From: Brachycybe producta | Taxonomy: Eukaryota > Arthropoda > Diplopoda > Playtdesmida > Andrognathidae | Length of the DNA: 64,000 nucleotides | Assembly: GCA_036925085.1 (NCBI GenBank) | Contig: JAUPFP010000001.1 | Location: forward strand, 7,466,688-7,530,687 | Direction of reading: 5' to 3' | Shown here: piece by piece, positions 23,101 to 33,200 of the stretch | How positions within the stretch are numbered: position 1 is the first letter of the stretch | Layout: every line of letters begins with the position of its first letter | Translations under genes and position numbers: made by a program | The notes under the pieces: generated by a model | The model's database searches: none | The model's input: only the letters and a program-made list of their open reading frames with translations | What the model was told of the DNA's origin: nothing

Positions 23101-26100
23101 CCTCACTGTCCAAGATCCACGCCGCTTGATATTCCGAAGTTCCCTTCGGAACTCTCTTGAACTTCCTACCAGCTTGTCGAGCTTCGAAATTAAATCGTTT
23201 CGATTACACTCGGAGTTCAAAATAAAACCCTTCCCTCCCAATTTTGATACCTTCAGCTTCTCTTAACTCTTCATCCGTAGGCCACGTCTGTTCTCCTTCC
23301 ATTGGATCGGGTTCGTTCTCGGACACAAGCGACTCCTGTTTGATCGGGTCGGCTTTGGCCAAAACCTTAACCTCTCCATCAACATCGCCTTCGTCGTCTC
23401 CAACGTCCATCACAACCGAAGAAGCAACACTGTCCAATCGCCGACGTCCGCCCGCTTTACTGTTTGTATTCAGAGGATGAGGATCCTTTGGCGCATCGAT
23501 CTGTAGCATTTGAAAATCTCCCCATCCGGAAATGTGAACGAGACCGTTGACGTCGAGAGGACTACCTCGAACGTACGCAGACACTTTCAGAGTTCCTTCG
23601 GAATTCTGAAAACAGATGTTACGGTTTTTTTAAAGGTGTCGCGAAACAAAAAACACATAAATCGTACCTGATCGGCATTAGGAACGAATTCGATGTCTTC
23701 GGCTAATAAGTGAGGACGTCTGTCACGATGAGTTATTTTTCGTTGCTTTTGGTTTCCGATCTGTCTCAAAACGAGTATCCCCTCCTGAGAAGTGTCCAGG
23801 TTTTGAACTTTTTCTTTGGGAAATCTGCGACGACATAAAACATTTTAACGGAAACAGCTGCGAGCTATGTTACGGTCATAGGTTTAAGCATCGCTTTATT
23901 TTAAGTTTTTTTTTTTCCGAATGTGGTCCATTTAATTGTATAAATTTCTTAATACCTCGTTTCTACGATCTTCTGAATGTTCCTCGTAGCTTCCGCTCTG
24001 CGTTTCATCGGCAAACCAGTAACTCCCTAATAAAAGTTTCAAAATCCGTATTTCTTTTGTATTTTCTTTCCATATTTCCCATCTGTTTTACCTGAACAGC
24101 ATGAACTGTCGTCGGCAACCCATGAGTAAAAAGTGCAGTTAATAGTGACTCGCCGGCCTCGTCGATACCTTCTTCCAGAGAATATAGCAAAAGCATTGTA
24201 TCGGCAACCTTTAAACATAAAAAGTCACCTAAAAAAACTATAAAGACAACCACCAATGATTGAAACAAATAAAACTAGAAAAAACCTTTGCAGCATCTAA
24301 AACTGCGTGTAAATCGCCCGGACGTGGAACGAAAAAACAAAATCGTTGCTTAAAACGAGGCAAACTGCAACAAAAAAACAACGGCAAGTCTTACAAAAGT
24401 TTCGCATCGTAAACATGAAAGAAACACATGCCTAATATGGCAACAGTATCCATTAGAGCTCGAAGTGACGACCGAAGTCTCGTCGCAGGACCTCAAGACA
24501 CTGAGTGCCGCAAACGGATCTTCGGAACCACACACCGTAACGATCGCCTAGTATTTGAAAAAAAAAAGCATCGAATTACAACGAAGAAATCGAAATCTAT
24601 CGAGAAAGTCTTACGACAAGGAATGGAGGAGAACCAACACTTCCAAGCTGCCTCTTTCGTTGAAACGCCTCTTCTCGCTTATTTGCTCTGATCTGCTTAG
24701 CCTACGGTTGTTGTATTGTAACCCATTGAAAAGTAAACAAAAATGTAAAATGATATATTTAAATGAAAATGTTTGATCTCTTTTTTAAAAAAAAAACAAA
24801 ACAATTGTTGGGGTATCCTTTTGACAAAGAGCTGGTAGACTCCAAACCAATGTTACATAGTTGTATAAGTTATGTTGATGGCTCAAAAGAAGAAAAAGCG
24901 GTTAAGCTCTCCTGCATACAGGCTAAGCGGTTGCTAATTGTAAGAATTTCAGAAAATTAATAATCGAAATTGAAACTACAATAAAATTAAGAGTACAGAG
25001 AGAGTAAAAGTGAGGTTTTTTTTCTTCAAAACTCAAAGCGTCCATATTTGGCCCCTAAAGGCCTTGCTAAAGCTCAATGAACAGAACTCTGAAAAAAAAA
25101 AAACTTCTGAAAATTACAATTACTCTTCTGTAATTCAGCACCAACTAGCTACAAATTGTGACTTTTTTCTCTTGTTTTCCGGTATGTATTTTTAGAGTTC
25201 TATTTCAATTTTGAGAGTTTTGTGAAATAATGTTTTCAAAATTATTTCACAGGTTTTGTATTTTATACTCTGAAATGATAGTTTTTACATAATACTTTGC
25301 CCTTGATTCAGTTTTCCAATTTATTAAGTGGAATTTATGCTTTTGGATGTTTTATTTTTCAGAGATCTTTTTATCGAGCTCTAGAAAGGCCTTAAGTAGA
25401 AAAAAAAACAAAGTAAAAACCACTCAAAATTCAGATTTTCTATCTCATCACACGTAAAAAGGACTTTTTTTGCGTTTCCTGAACAACATAAGTAACTGAA
25501 CTTGTTGAGTTTTGAAAAAAAGCTCCTCAAAGACAGTAATACTGTTGCAGCAATTTCAAATTAACTGATGTTTATTCATTTCATATTTTTAAAAAAAATC
25601 TATAAAGTAAAAAAACATCAATGTTCATATAATTGTGTCTTGTGTTGTTGGTGTAGTCACGAATTATTTTCAAATATTTCAGAAGGTGGCAACAACACAA
25701 ACAAATTATAATCAAGTTAAATAAAAAGCGAGTAAAAATAATTTCAGTTGAAATATTTAAAAAACAAACAGATCACCGAAAATATGAAATTGAACAGGAA
25801 TTCGACAAAAAAAAAACAGCGAAAAATGATCGAAAACCTAATATAAAAAAGCTCGCAAACGAAATTACGAAAATCAGAAATTTACAAAAATAAAGTCATC
25901 TCTTTGAATCTTTTAAGAGACCTGGTAAACAAAATTGAGTAAAACCGAGTAGGAAATCGCTAAATAACAGTAAAAATGGAAAAGTAACACGGACAAACAG
26001 CTCTTTTTACGACTCATAAATACAGCTTAAAGTTTGTGTAAAAAGCACAAAACACACATTATCACAATTTCAATCCCATTCGAAAACTCGAATCTTCGCG

Positions 26101-27437
26101 CTTTTTTCGTCTTTTGAATCTTTCGAACAGCAATTGTTGGAATTTCGGTGGTAATCAGATCACGAATTTCACCTTGTGACCTGATCCTGAGTGCAACATT
26201 TTTTATTATTATTAATAATTTAATGTTTAATATTATTTCATTTATTTGTATTAAGGCTGTACCTATCACACTTTTTTTTACAGAGCCAATACCGAACCGA
26301 ACAAACAAAAAAAATTAGCATGCCGATCGATTTAACCGAGCCGATCATGCTGATTTTCACTGCCGATTTTTGCTGCTAGAGTTCGTTTCACAGCCGATTT
26401 CTGGTACAGAAAGTGAGAGGGCAATTGCCCCACCCCTCTCTCCAAAGCTGCTCAGACCAAGTCAGATTTGAGCAAAACGGGAAAGCAGAACATTTCGGAC
26501 ACGAGAACAGCGGTTCGCACAAGAACGTATGGAAAAAAAAGAGTTACATTATGATTTTCGAGATTTTCGACAAAACAACTTTCTTTTAAAGGCGAATTAG
26601 CGATAAAGTTAGTAATAAATTGATTGACCCTCCACCACTGCCGTTTTTTTTATCGGGGCGCAGCCCTAATTGTTGAGTGCGTTAATGATCGGAAATCGGT
26701 TAACATTTGTTCGCGAATTCCTATTTTTGCCGAAATTGGTTCGGTTTGAGAAAAAAAAAAAAATGTAACGAAAAGTATTTTAAACCAAAAACTTTTGATT
26801 TTGCACAAAATTTACATAGCAACTGGTTAGCCTCTACGCAAGATACCGTGTACTTTTTCGCCTCATTTAGCGCCTTGAGTGCAACCTATCAATAAGACCT
26901 TACAAAACCTTAGATTAGAGGCTTATACGTAACGTGCTAATAATCGATAGAATACCCGAAGAATTTTCTTGACATATTACTTAAGAGTTGCATAAAACAC
27001 ACAATATCAAACAAAAAATCTGCTTATATTTTAATTTGTTTGCATGCATTCAAAGTTTTCCATTTCTGTAATAAGGGAAATTTTTATTGAACCTGATGCC
27101 GCCTATCTACACGTCCAAGTTCCCGTTTTGATTTCTTCGTTAGAACTTTGACCGAAACACGACCTGAAACGAATCGAAAGACACGTGTTGAGAAAGAGAG
27201 GACGACCCCCTCCCCCTCCACCACACAAGACACATTATGTCAGCCCTCAAAAAACACGCGCCACGTGTTTTTTTTTTTTTTTTCAATCGATAGGCCTACG
27301 TTAAGGCGGATCGTTGTGCAATTACCTCTGTTGGTGGCATCTAAAGCACCTTTGCTACGATGTCGCCCGTGTTTATGAGCTTTATTTGGTTGCTTAAATA
27401 TCCCCGGACGATGAACACCAACAGAATCCAAAGCCAT
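20185..27437 (-). CDS. TSR1: Pre-rRNA-processing protein TSR1 (17 coding exons)
   Basis: TSR1 is a GTPase-like factor of the BMS1/TSR1 family that binds pre-40S particles and is needed for late 20S pre-rRNA maturation. Exons read on the minus strand: 27326-27437, 27093-27163, 24615-24692, 24432-24547, 24286-24364, 24092-24208, 23956-24026, 23668-23824, 23251-23605, 22979-23181, 22755-22918, 22535-22676, 21146-21197, 20864-21072, 20552-20798, 20414-20488, 20185-20342. They sum to 2,406 nt, or 801 codons plus stop, matching the roughly 800 residues of animal TSR1; all phases agree. Landmarks: start [20 protein letters not shown] with the conserved NKAHK-GRHR motif; [21 protein letters not shown]2CN-like segment in exon 8 ([17 protein letters not shown]); [11 protein letters not shown]; an acidic stretch in exon 10; [17 protein letters not shown]; the C-terminal RIBIOP_C/DUF663 region with [14 protein letters not shown] and LSGHPFK. 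All introns are GT-AG except intron 4, which appears to be GC-AG. Intron 2 is 2.4 kb. No disrupted codon seen. Confidence 0.96.
21805..21965 (+). mobile_element. tRNA-derived SINE copy
   Basis: Contains an A-box-like GGTGTAGTGGTTAGTG and a B-box GGGTTCAATCCC about 40 bp apart, as in tRNA-derived SINE heads. The tail TTTCAAATATTTCAGAAGGTGG, then AAATAAAAGCGAGTAAAAAT, follows. The tail recurs at 25660-25740, so this is a dispersed family, not a tRNA gene. It lies in TSR1 intron 12. Confidence 0.75.
24365..24431 (-). other. Apparent GC-AG intron 4 of TSR1
   Basis: Exon 4 ends CATATTAG and is followed by GCATGTG. The next exon begins after GTTGCAG. Splicing at AG/GC keeps the frame into the conserved LPRFKQRF...RPGDLHAV block. 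The nearby GT (GGCAT/GTGTTT) would hit a stop in exon 5. The non-canonical donor is therefore inferred from frame. Confidence 0.7.
25625..25745 (+). mobile_element. SINE copy lacking the tRNA body
   Basis: Starts like the SINE at 21805 (TGTCTTGTGTTGTTGGTGTAG), then jumps directly to ATTTTCAAATATTTCAGAAGG and the shared AAGTTAAATAAAAAGCGAGTAAAAAT tail. The A/B-box interval is missing, indicating an internal deletion. Located in TSR1 intron 2. Confidence 0.65.
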
Positions 27438-29185
27438 CCCCGTTCTTTACCAAAAAAAAAAAAAAAAAGCTGCAAAAGTGCACTACCGTTAGAGAACTTT
27501 TAAAACATCTCTGACATGCGCATTGCATCTCAGAGTCAAAATGTCACTCATATACTGCCTAGTGCTCTATCAACGATCTATAAATATATTGGCAGTTAAG
27601 ACGCCATTTTGAGGCGAATTGAACACTACGGCGGCCATGACAGTAAAAGGCAAAAAGCTCTTAATTGCCTATGGGCTGCTCATAGCAAACTCAGATATTC
27701 TTATTTTTTTTTTTCAGAAAAAGAACTGCACATTTAATGTATTTGTTCATTATTTATGTAACCTACTCGTAAAATTATACTGAATACAATACAATAAAAT
27801 TTAATTATTTATTTCACACAATTAAATACCAAAATACACATATTTAACATGAATAATAAAATACGTACATAAACGTGATTTATTCAATGGCCTTTGAAAA
27901 TAATTAATTTGGTTAGCTGTTGCTGTTACAGTCATTCGCTTTTTCACTGTTGGCAGGTAGTACCCCCACCTACCCTCGATTACCCTCACCTGCCCAAAAA
28001 TATTGCGACCTGCCCAGAAATAACGAAATTCTGCACATTCTGCCCTATACAAAAAATTTCAAAATTTTTTTAAAATTCCGGAAATTTTTTTTTTTCGGGC
28101 AGGTAATGGTTAAGTTTAGTAGGTAGTACCCCCACCTACCCTTGATTACCCTCACCTGCATAAAAATATCGCGACCTGCCCAGAAATAACGAAATTCTGC
28201 CTTTTCTGCCCGTCCTGTGCCATGACCCCTAATGTATTTGACTGCTGATCACCGTCCTTTCTGCCTATAACTGTCATGGCGGTGCGTAGCTGCAGTAGCC
28301 TCAGTTTGGGGGCGCTGATGTCTACAAAATTGCCAATCTATTCTTTATTGATCGTTGTGCTCTATAGCTGCCTGCTAGACTTTAGAGTGAACTGCGTGCA
28401 TTGAGCAGTAGATGGCGCGGCTAACACGCTATACCGCCTCTGGTAGCGAGCACACAAAAAACAAATAGTGGACAGGCGGTTGGAAACAGCAATTTTTCAA
28501 ACCCAACGATCTATAAAGAATCGTTGGTTCAAACCCAATAGAGATTGCCGTTATATAGCCTCCTATAGATAGATACAGACCTGCCGGCTTTGAAATTTAG
28601 ATACCGGTAAAATGGCCGCCATTTGCCCAATATACTCGCCAGGCGGCACAATCTGTGAATGCTTACAAATGTCATTTTGTTGGGTATTCTATTGGTTTTG
28701 ACTGTTGTTTAAAATTGTGCTAGACGATAATTTCTTAAGTTGGTTTTCAATTTTGTTTTAATTTATTTTATTAATTGGTTCAAAAAATGTTTACGCTCAA
28801 TATAAGTGATTTTTTTCCTCCATATTTTTCTTTTTTTTTTTTTAAATTGCATTTTTTTTTAAATTTGGTATAAATCCAATAAATAATTTAAATTTAAATA
28901 TATTTACATAATTTACAATAAAAACACTTAGGAATTTCATTAATTGGCTAATTAAAATGCATATTTTTTTTTGCAAACAAAATTATTATAATTTTTCTCA
29001 AAGTTGAACTTTGAAGAAAGTTGTGCAAGAAACCTCCTCCTCCGGGTCTCCTGAAGACACTGTTGAATCTAGAATCTCTTTTCAACACTCTCTTTGACAA
29101 AGAGGACGCCTTGACCGATCAGCTGATGCACTCTATTGCATTACTTCTTGGAGGTAGGAATCGTTGGTCTCGGGATCTAAAGCCT
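27438..29185. other. Upstream region of TSR1 and intergenic DNA
   Basis: Directly upstream of the TSR1 start codon (minus-strand sense) is an A/T run at about 27454-27470. No TATA box is evident, as is common for ribosome-biogenesis genes. The rest holds the duplicated segment at 27952-28215, T-rich stretches at 28790-28990, and no other recognisable gene. The promoter of TSR1 should lie in the first few hundred bases. Confidence 0.4.
27952..28215. repeat. Direct repeat pair of about 100 bp
   Basis: The block GGTAGTACCCCCACCTACCC, then GATTACCCTCACCTGC, then CGACCTGCCCAGAAATAACG, then AAATTCTGC, occurs at about 27952-28045 and again at about 28122-28205, over 90% alike. The copies are separated by about 75 bp of AT-rich sequence. 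Confidence 0.85.
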
Positions 29186-29274
29186 CGACGCAATGTGATT
29201 TCTGCCCAGTGCTTTGAATGTCAAGGTGAAGAAATTCAACAAAGCGCAGGTAAACGGCGGAAGTAACTATGACT
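29186..29274 (+). pseudogene. 28S rRNA gene fragment (upstream of R2 site)
   Basis: From ACGCAATGTGATTTCTGCCC through GTGAAGAAATTCAA, GGTAAACGGCGG and AGTAACTATGACT, this follows the universally conserved nuclear 28S rRNA segment just 5' of the R2 insertion site, with only a few changes. The match stops abruptly after TATGACT, about 9 bases before the R2 cleavage point. Sequence before about 29186 does not look like 28S. It is therefore an isolated fragment of about 90 bp, either target sequence flanking an insertion or a captured piece. Confidence 0.8.
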
Positions 29275-29644
29275 TAATTGCCTCGGAAAAAAACAAATGC
29301 CTCATGTTTACGTCGCAATTTCGGCCAAAGTTGTACAAAAGGCGGGACCACTTTTGACCAGCCGTGGTCAAACGTGGGCCGACTTTGGTCAATTGTGACC
29401 AGGCTGCCATCTTGGTATGGAGTTACTCTCGTCATGGTACGGAGTTACTTCACCCATTTTCGGGGGCACAAGTTGGAAGAGACTTTGTTCTCCGAAAACG
29501 TTAGGCCTAAAGCCTGTGGACTTAGTCCCGTGTGGGGTTTACGTTTAACACAGAACGTAGACCCAGTTTTGGCCAAGCTTATCTCGTGAAGTTGCACACA
29601 ACAACACGAGAGGAGCCACCATCGTGCTTTGCCGCCTTTATTTT

Positions 29645-30040
29645 AAAAAGGAGCGGGCAACTTAAACAGGGATAACTGAACGAAATTGTTGCCAATATGT
29701 GATACTACATGGCACTTTTTCCGCCTTTTTCTGAAATAGGCGGCAATTCAAACAGAGATAACTAAATGAAGTCGTTGCAAATATTTGCCGCCTACGGGCA
29801 CATTTTCTGCCTTTTTTCATTAAAAGAGGCAATTGAACCAGGGATAACTTAAGTGTAAACTTTGCAACAATGCTATGCCTATGGGCACACTTTCTGCTTT
29901 TTTGTTAAAATGAGCAGCAAATCAAACAGGGATAACTTTACGAAAACGTTGCAAAGAAATGGCGCCTATGGGCGCTTCTTCCGCCTTATTGCAAAATAAG
30001 CGGCAAATTCAATCAGGGATAACTGAAACATTCTCGTTAC
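29645..30040. repeat. Tandem repeat, about 87-bp period, 4.5 copies
   Basis: GGGATAACT or AGATAACT marks recur with GATAACT at 29671, 29757, 29843, 29931 and 30018 (spacings 86, 86, 88 and 87). Each unit contains GGCAA...TCAA(A)CAGGGATAACT, then a CGTTGCAA-like word, then CCTATGGGCAC, then a TTC-CGCCTTTTT tract. The copies are imperfect. The array lies between the 28S fragment and the first recombinase unit and could be a subterminal repeat of that element. Confidence 0.9.
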
Positions 30041-30210
30041 ATGGAGACCGATTGTTGGGGCCAATCGCCGTTTCCATGTATGATTCTTCGATTGTGAACA
30101 TATAAGTTTTCCGGCTTTTATGTCATCTTTCGATGCATGCTCTTCCAAAGTGCGACTTATGGAAACGGAGCAGCTTACGATGAGACCGATTGTTGGGGCC
30201 AATCGATGTT
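30041..30210. repeat. Duplicated 24-bp palindromic word
   Basis: GAGACCGATTGTTGGGGCCA (continuing ATCG) occurs at about 30043-30066 and again at 30181-30204 in direct orientation. Each copy folds as CGATTG...CAATCG. Such paired palindromes are plausible protein-binding sites upstream of the recombinase unit. Confidence 0.75.
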
Positions 30211-30376
30211 TCTGTGTAAGCCAAAGAGGAAAGATCAGTACCGTTATCTGAGGATCTATGGGCCTACTTTGGGCTCACTGACCCTCATCCTACCTTCTAT
30301 TCCCTTCCACCCACTCGTGTATCCAGCCTTGACGTGGCGAGTGGGCTTGTTGGGAAATCTCTCGTTTGTCATTGAG

Positions 30377-30617
30377 ATGTTATTGTTTCATCGCACAGAG
30401 AGACATTTCCCTAAACAAGTGGATACAATCTTTTTCTTCCACGGCCTTATTCTTTCTTTTCCTATATAAGGTCGTTTGCTTTTTGTGCCGTCAGTCTGTG
30501 AATAATATTAGATTCATTTGGGCGTTCAGCAGTCAATGCCGAACGTACCGAATCGCTTCTAAAATGTGTGTTGCTTTTGTCGTTTCAGTAACTTGCTAAA
30601 ACACAGCGTGTAGCAAA
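30377..30617 (+). promoter_or_regulatory. Upstream region of recombinase unit 1 with TATA box
   Basis: TTCCTATATAAGGTCG places a TATA box at 30461-30471, about 147 bp before the ATG. The whole segment is repeated nearly identically before unit 2 (32962-33200, with TATATAAGG at about 33048). Conservation of the TATA box between diverged copies suggests it is the element's own promoter. Confidence 0.6.
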
Positions 30618-32306
30618 ATGGGTGGACGCAACAAGTCGAGGAAGGCGACTATAAATAATGACACAAACACAGACGTAAACGCAAACGGCGATACAACAAA
30701 TATTCATGACGACGTGCATAAAAATTTTGACGAAGGACAGGCGTTGCCGAACGTGCCCTGTGACCCACAAGCGAAGAAAAAAACCACAAATCGAAGAAAC
30801 TTAAATTGTCCGCTCTGCCATGTCCCTACCCATGGCCGTCTCATAAGGCACTTACGTGACCACCATAAAGATATACCTGAAAAAGAGCGTCAAGACATTA
30901 ACAAGAAGACGAAAGATAAATTTAAAAACGGTCCGATACCACTCGAATGGGGACTTGTGAAACAGTGGTTCGGGTCACTCATAAATAACTCGATAGTGCG
31001 CCAGGGACTTATGAGATGCATATATCACGTTGGTTCTCGCTTCGTAAACCTTCCTTCTGTGTGGGAGCAGGGCACGTTGGGTGACAACCCAGAAGTCGTT
31101 GATGAAGATCCCATAGACGAAGGTGAATTTGGTATGGAAGATGACGATGTTGCTTCGCCGGTAGTGTTTCCTCGCAGGAACTATCGTGCGGGATCCGTTC
31201 TTGCCAAGATGCAAGCGGAAAATTTAACCATGCGCTACAATCTGTCGTTCTTTACGGACTTTATTAATTACATGGAGACAGAGAAGATCTATCGTGCCCG
31301 TGTGCATCGGCTCACGTACGCAAGACTGGTTTCGAGGGTGTTGTATCATGTTAACATCTCAACAGGCGGCAAGCACGAAACACCAATGCCCAGCCTCATG
31401 ATACACACCAACCAAGTTCAAAATTACGCACTACGTCTCACACGTGTTGGCACGAAAGCGAGCACCATCGTAAGCCTTTACCGCAACTTACTAATTTACC
31501 TGAGTTACCTGATGACTGTGACCGATTTGAGAGTCAAGGATCGCCTCTTGTACGACGACTTGGCGCACGTCGTAGAAGTAATCAAGCGATTCATGGTACG
31601 GGCCAAGAAAGATCAAAAAGCCGAAAGCCGTGCAAAAAAAAGCGAAGATGCGGTGAAAGACGCCTTCACCGAGCAAACCGTGGCTGTGTCTACGTCGTTA
31701 GTAAGCGACCCTGCACTCCTGGAGGACGTGAACGACTCATTTACGCGCCTTCTTGATAACGGGTTTAATGCTATCGATTACTGCGTGGTCACACGCTATT
31801 TAATGCTCGCCATAGCATCGTATGGAATTCGGCAATCGGCCATAATTAATCTTCGCCTATGCGAATACTTAGATCGCAGGGAAGCAGCGTCAGGAGACTA
31901 TGTGTTCTTCGTGCGCGACCATAAGACGTCTGCCACGGGTCCTCAGGGCATCTGTTTAACATCAGAACAGGCGTCGATGTTTGAGGTATACTACCACCTC
32001 CTCAGACCGATGGTTGATGTCCTGAAGACGGAAAATTTCTTTCTCAATTCCATGGGAACAGCGTGGAACAGTCCTTCTCGAGAATTTTCGCGGATGTCAG
32101 CAAAGTACGGGGTGCCGTTTACTGTCACTCGTACGCGGAAATCTCTCCAGACTTCCATTGCGGGGAAGTCTAAAAAAGAACGGGAGAAGATCTGCAGAGC
32201 CCTAAAACATCGAGAGGTCACTGCAGAACGTGCGTACCGCCAACCGAACGTGGAACAGACCGCACAAGACTGCTCTCATTCGCGAAATCATCACCACATC
32301 CCGTGA
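30618..32306 (+). CDS. Tyrosine recombinase (Crypton-like), unit 1
   Basis: 562 residues, predicted to cut and rejoin DNA through a covalent phosphotyrosine. An N-terminal basic/Asn-rich region precedes a C2H2-type finger (C64-x2-C67...H78...H82/H83). A helical SAM-like core-binding region occupies roughly residues 190-390 (YARLVSRVLYHVNIS, then TKASTIVSLYRNLLIYL). The catalytic domain shows GIRQSAI with Arg at about 405, a beta-hairpin Lys in DHKTS at about 436, TRTRKSLQT with Arg at about 505/507 in the HxxR position, His531 and Tyr540 (H-x8-Y, as in phage integrases). The usual His of HxxR appears replaced. Compared with unit 2, two bases are missing near 32273. The frame therefore ends early, and the conserved acidic/Ser-rich C-terminal tail continues in another frame to 32541. 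No reverse transcriptase accompanies it, favouring Crypton over DIRS. Confidence 0.8.
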   Translation: MGGRNKSRKATINNDTNTDVNANGDTTNIHDDVHKNFDEGQALPNVPCDPQAKKKTTNRRNLNCPLCHVPTHGRLIRHLRDHHKDIPEKERQDINKKTKDKFKNGPIPLEWGLVKQWFGSLINNSIVRQGLMRCIYHVGSRFVNLPSVWEQGTLGDNPEVVDEDPIDEGEFGMEDDDVASPVVFPRRNYRAGSVLAKMQAENLTMRYNLSFFTDFINYMETEKIYRARVHRLTYARLVSRVLYHVNISTGGKHETPMPSLMIHTNQVQNYALRLTRVGTKASTIVSLYRNLLIYLSYLMTVTDLRVKDRLLYDDLAHVVEVIKRFMVRAKKDQKAESRAKKSEDAVKDAFTEQTVAVSTSLVSDPALLEDVNDSFTRLLDNGFNAIDYCVVTRYLMLAIASYGIRQSAIINLRLCEYLDRREAASGDYVFFVRDHKTSATGPQGICLTSEQASMFEVYYHLLRPMVDVLKTENFFLNSMGTAWNSPSREFSRMSAKYGVPFTVTRTRKSLQTSIAGKSKKEREKICRALKHREVTAERAYRQPNVEQTAQDCSHSRNHHHIP

Positions 32307-32541
32307 GAAGAGCGCGCACGTCGAAAGATGCGAAGATGCACAACCATGCACGTCGTCCGGTATTACACATTCTAGCGGGGAGGGATCCTTTAGGCCTTTC
32401 GTTGTCTACCCTGACAGTGACGACGACGATAGCAGTCCGTCTACCCATGATACGAGGAGCTCTCGGAAACGAACTTTTGACGATCGTCATAGTCGCTTTC
32501 GCGAGATACCGTTCAGACTGTCCGATTCGGACTCTTCGTAA
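32307..32541 (+). pseudogene. Frameshifted C-terminal tail of recombinase unit 1
   Basis: In the shifted frame this encodes TSREKS, PCTSSG, SFRPFVVYPDSDDD, SSRKRTF and SDSDSS, matching the tail of unit 2 (ending 35140) closely. The tail is rich in Ser, Asp and Arg/Lys. It was evidently part of the ancestral protein, so unit 1 lost it through a 2-nt deletion near 32273. Confidence 0.75.
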
Positions 32542-32724
32542 ATTGGTAAAACACCTGCATGTGCTTCAGTGTTCTTGTGTCTGCCGTGCTTTCTATCTTA
32601 CCTACTTTGTGGGTCTTCGGGTTCTTCGTGAGTGCTTGTGTTTGTGCATAAGTGGGGGTACTTGTTGGGGGTGTTGCATGTGTGCCTGCTTGCATGTTTT
32701 TTTCCTGTGATGTCCTGTCCTGTT

Positions 32725-32815
32725 CCTCTTCGATGTATCTCCACCTTGACGTGGTGAAGAGGCTCGAGCCTGTTTTATATAAAGGCCGCTAAGAGAGATA
32801 CAATTCATGTGTTGC
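32725..32815 (+). repeat. Conserved 3' segment of recombinase unit (copy A)
   Basis: CTCTTCGATGTATCTCCACC, then a hairpin CACCTTGACGTGGTG (32742-32756), then GAGCCTGTTTTATATAAAGG, then CGCTAAGAGAGATACAATTC. The same segment occurs at 35418-35504 and 36060-36146. It contains a second TATATAAAGG. Confidence 0.8.
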
Positions 32816-32961
32816 TGCAGAGACCAAAACCGCAAAATGCGGTTCTTATGCGGATCTTGGGTCTTCGAAGACCGCATGCTACTCATGGCATCGTGCTATT
32901 GCATGACAGTGAAGTAGCAGGACTAAAATAAATAAATGTTGATAGATGTAGATAGAAATAG
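32816..32961. repeat. First stem-loop repeat and unit 1/2 junction
   Basis: GCGGTTCTT...ACCGC is followed by the stem-loop GCTACT...AGTAGC (32878-32918), then GGACTAAAATAAATAAATG and the start of unit 2 at 32962. Same pattern as the array at 35539-36222. Confidence 0.7.
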
Positions 32962-33200
32962 ATGTTATTGTTTCATCGCACAGAGAGACATTTCCCTAGA
33001 CTTGTGGATACAATCTTTTTCTTCCGCGGCCTTATTCTTTCCTTTCCTATATAAGGTTGTTTGCTTTTTGTGCCGTCAGTCTGTGAATAATAATAGATTC
33101 ATTTGGGCGTTCAGCAGTCACTGCCGAACGTACCGAATCGCTTCTAAAATGTGTTGCTTTTGTCGTTTCAGTGACCCACTAATACGAAGTGTAAAGTAAA
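32962..33200 (+). promoter_or_regulatory. Upstream region of recombinase unit 2 with TATA box
   Basis: Near-identical copy of 30377-30617, starting ATGTTATTGTTTCATCGCAC and including TCCTATATAAGG at about 33045-33056. It defines a period of 2,585 bp between the two units. Confidence 0.6.
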
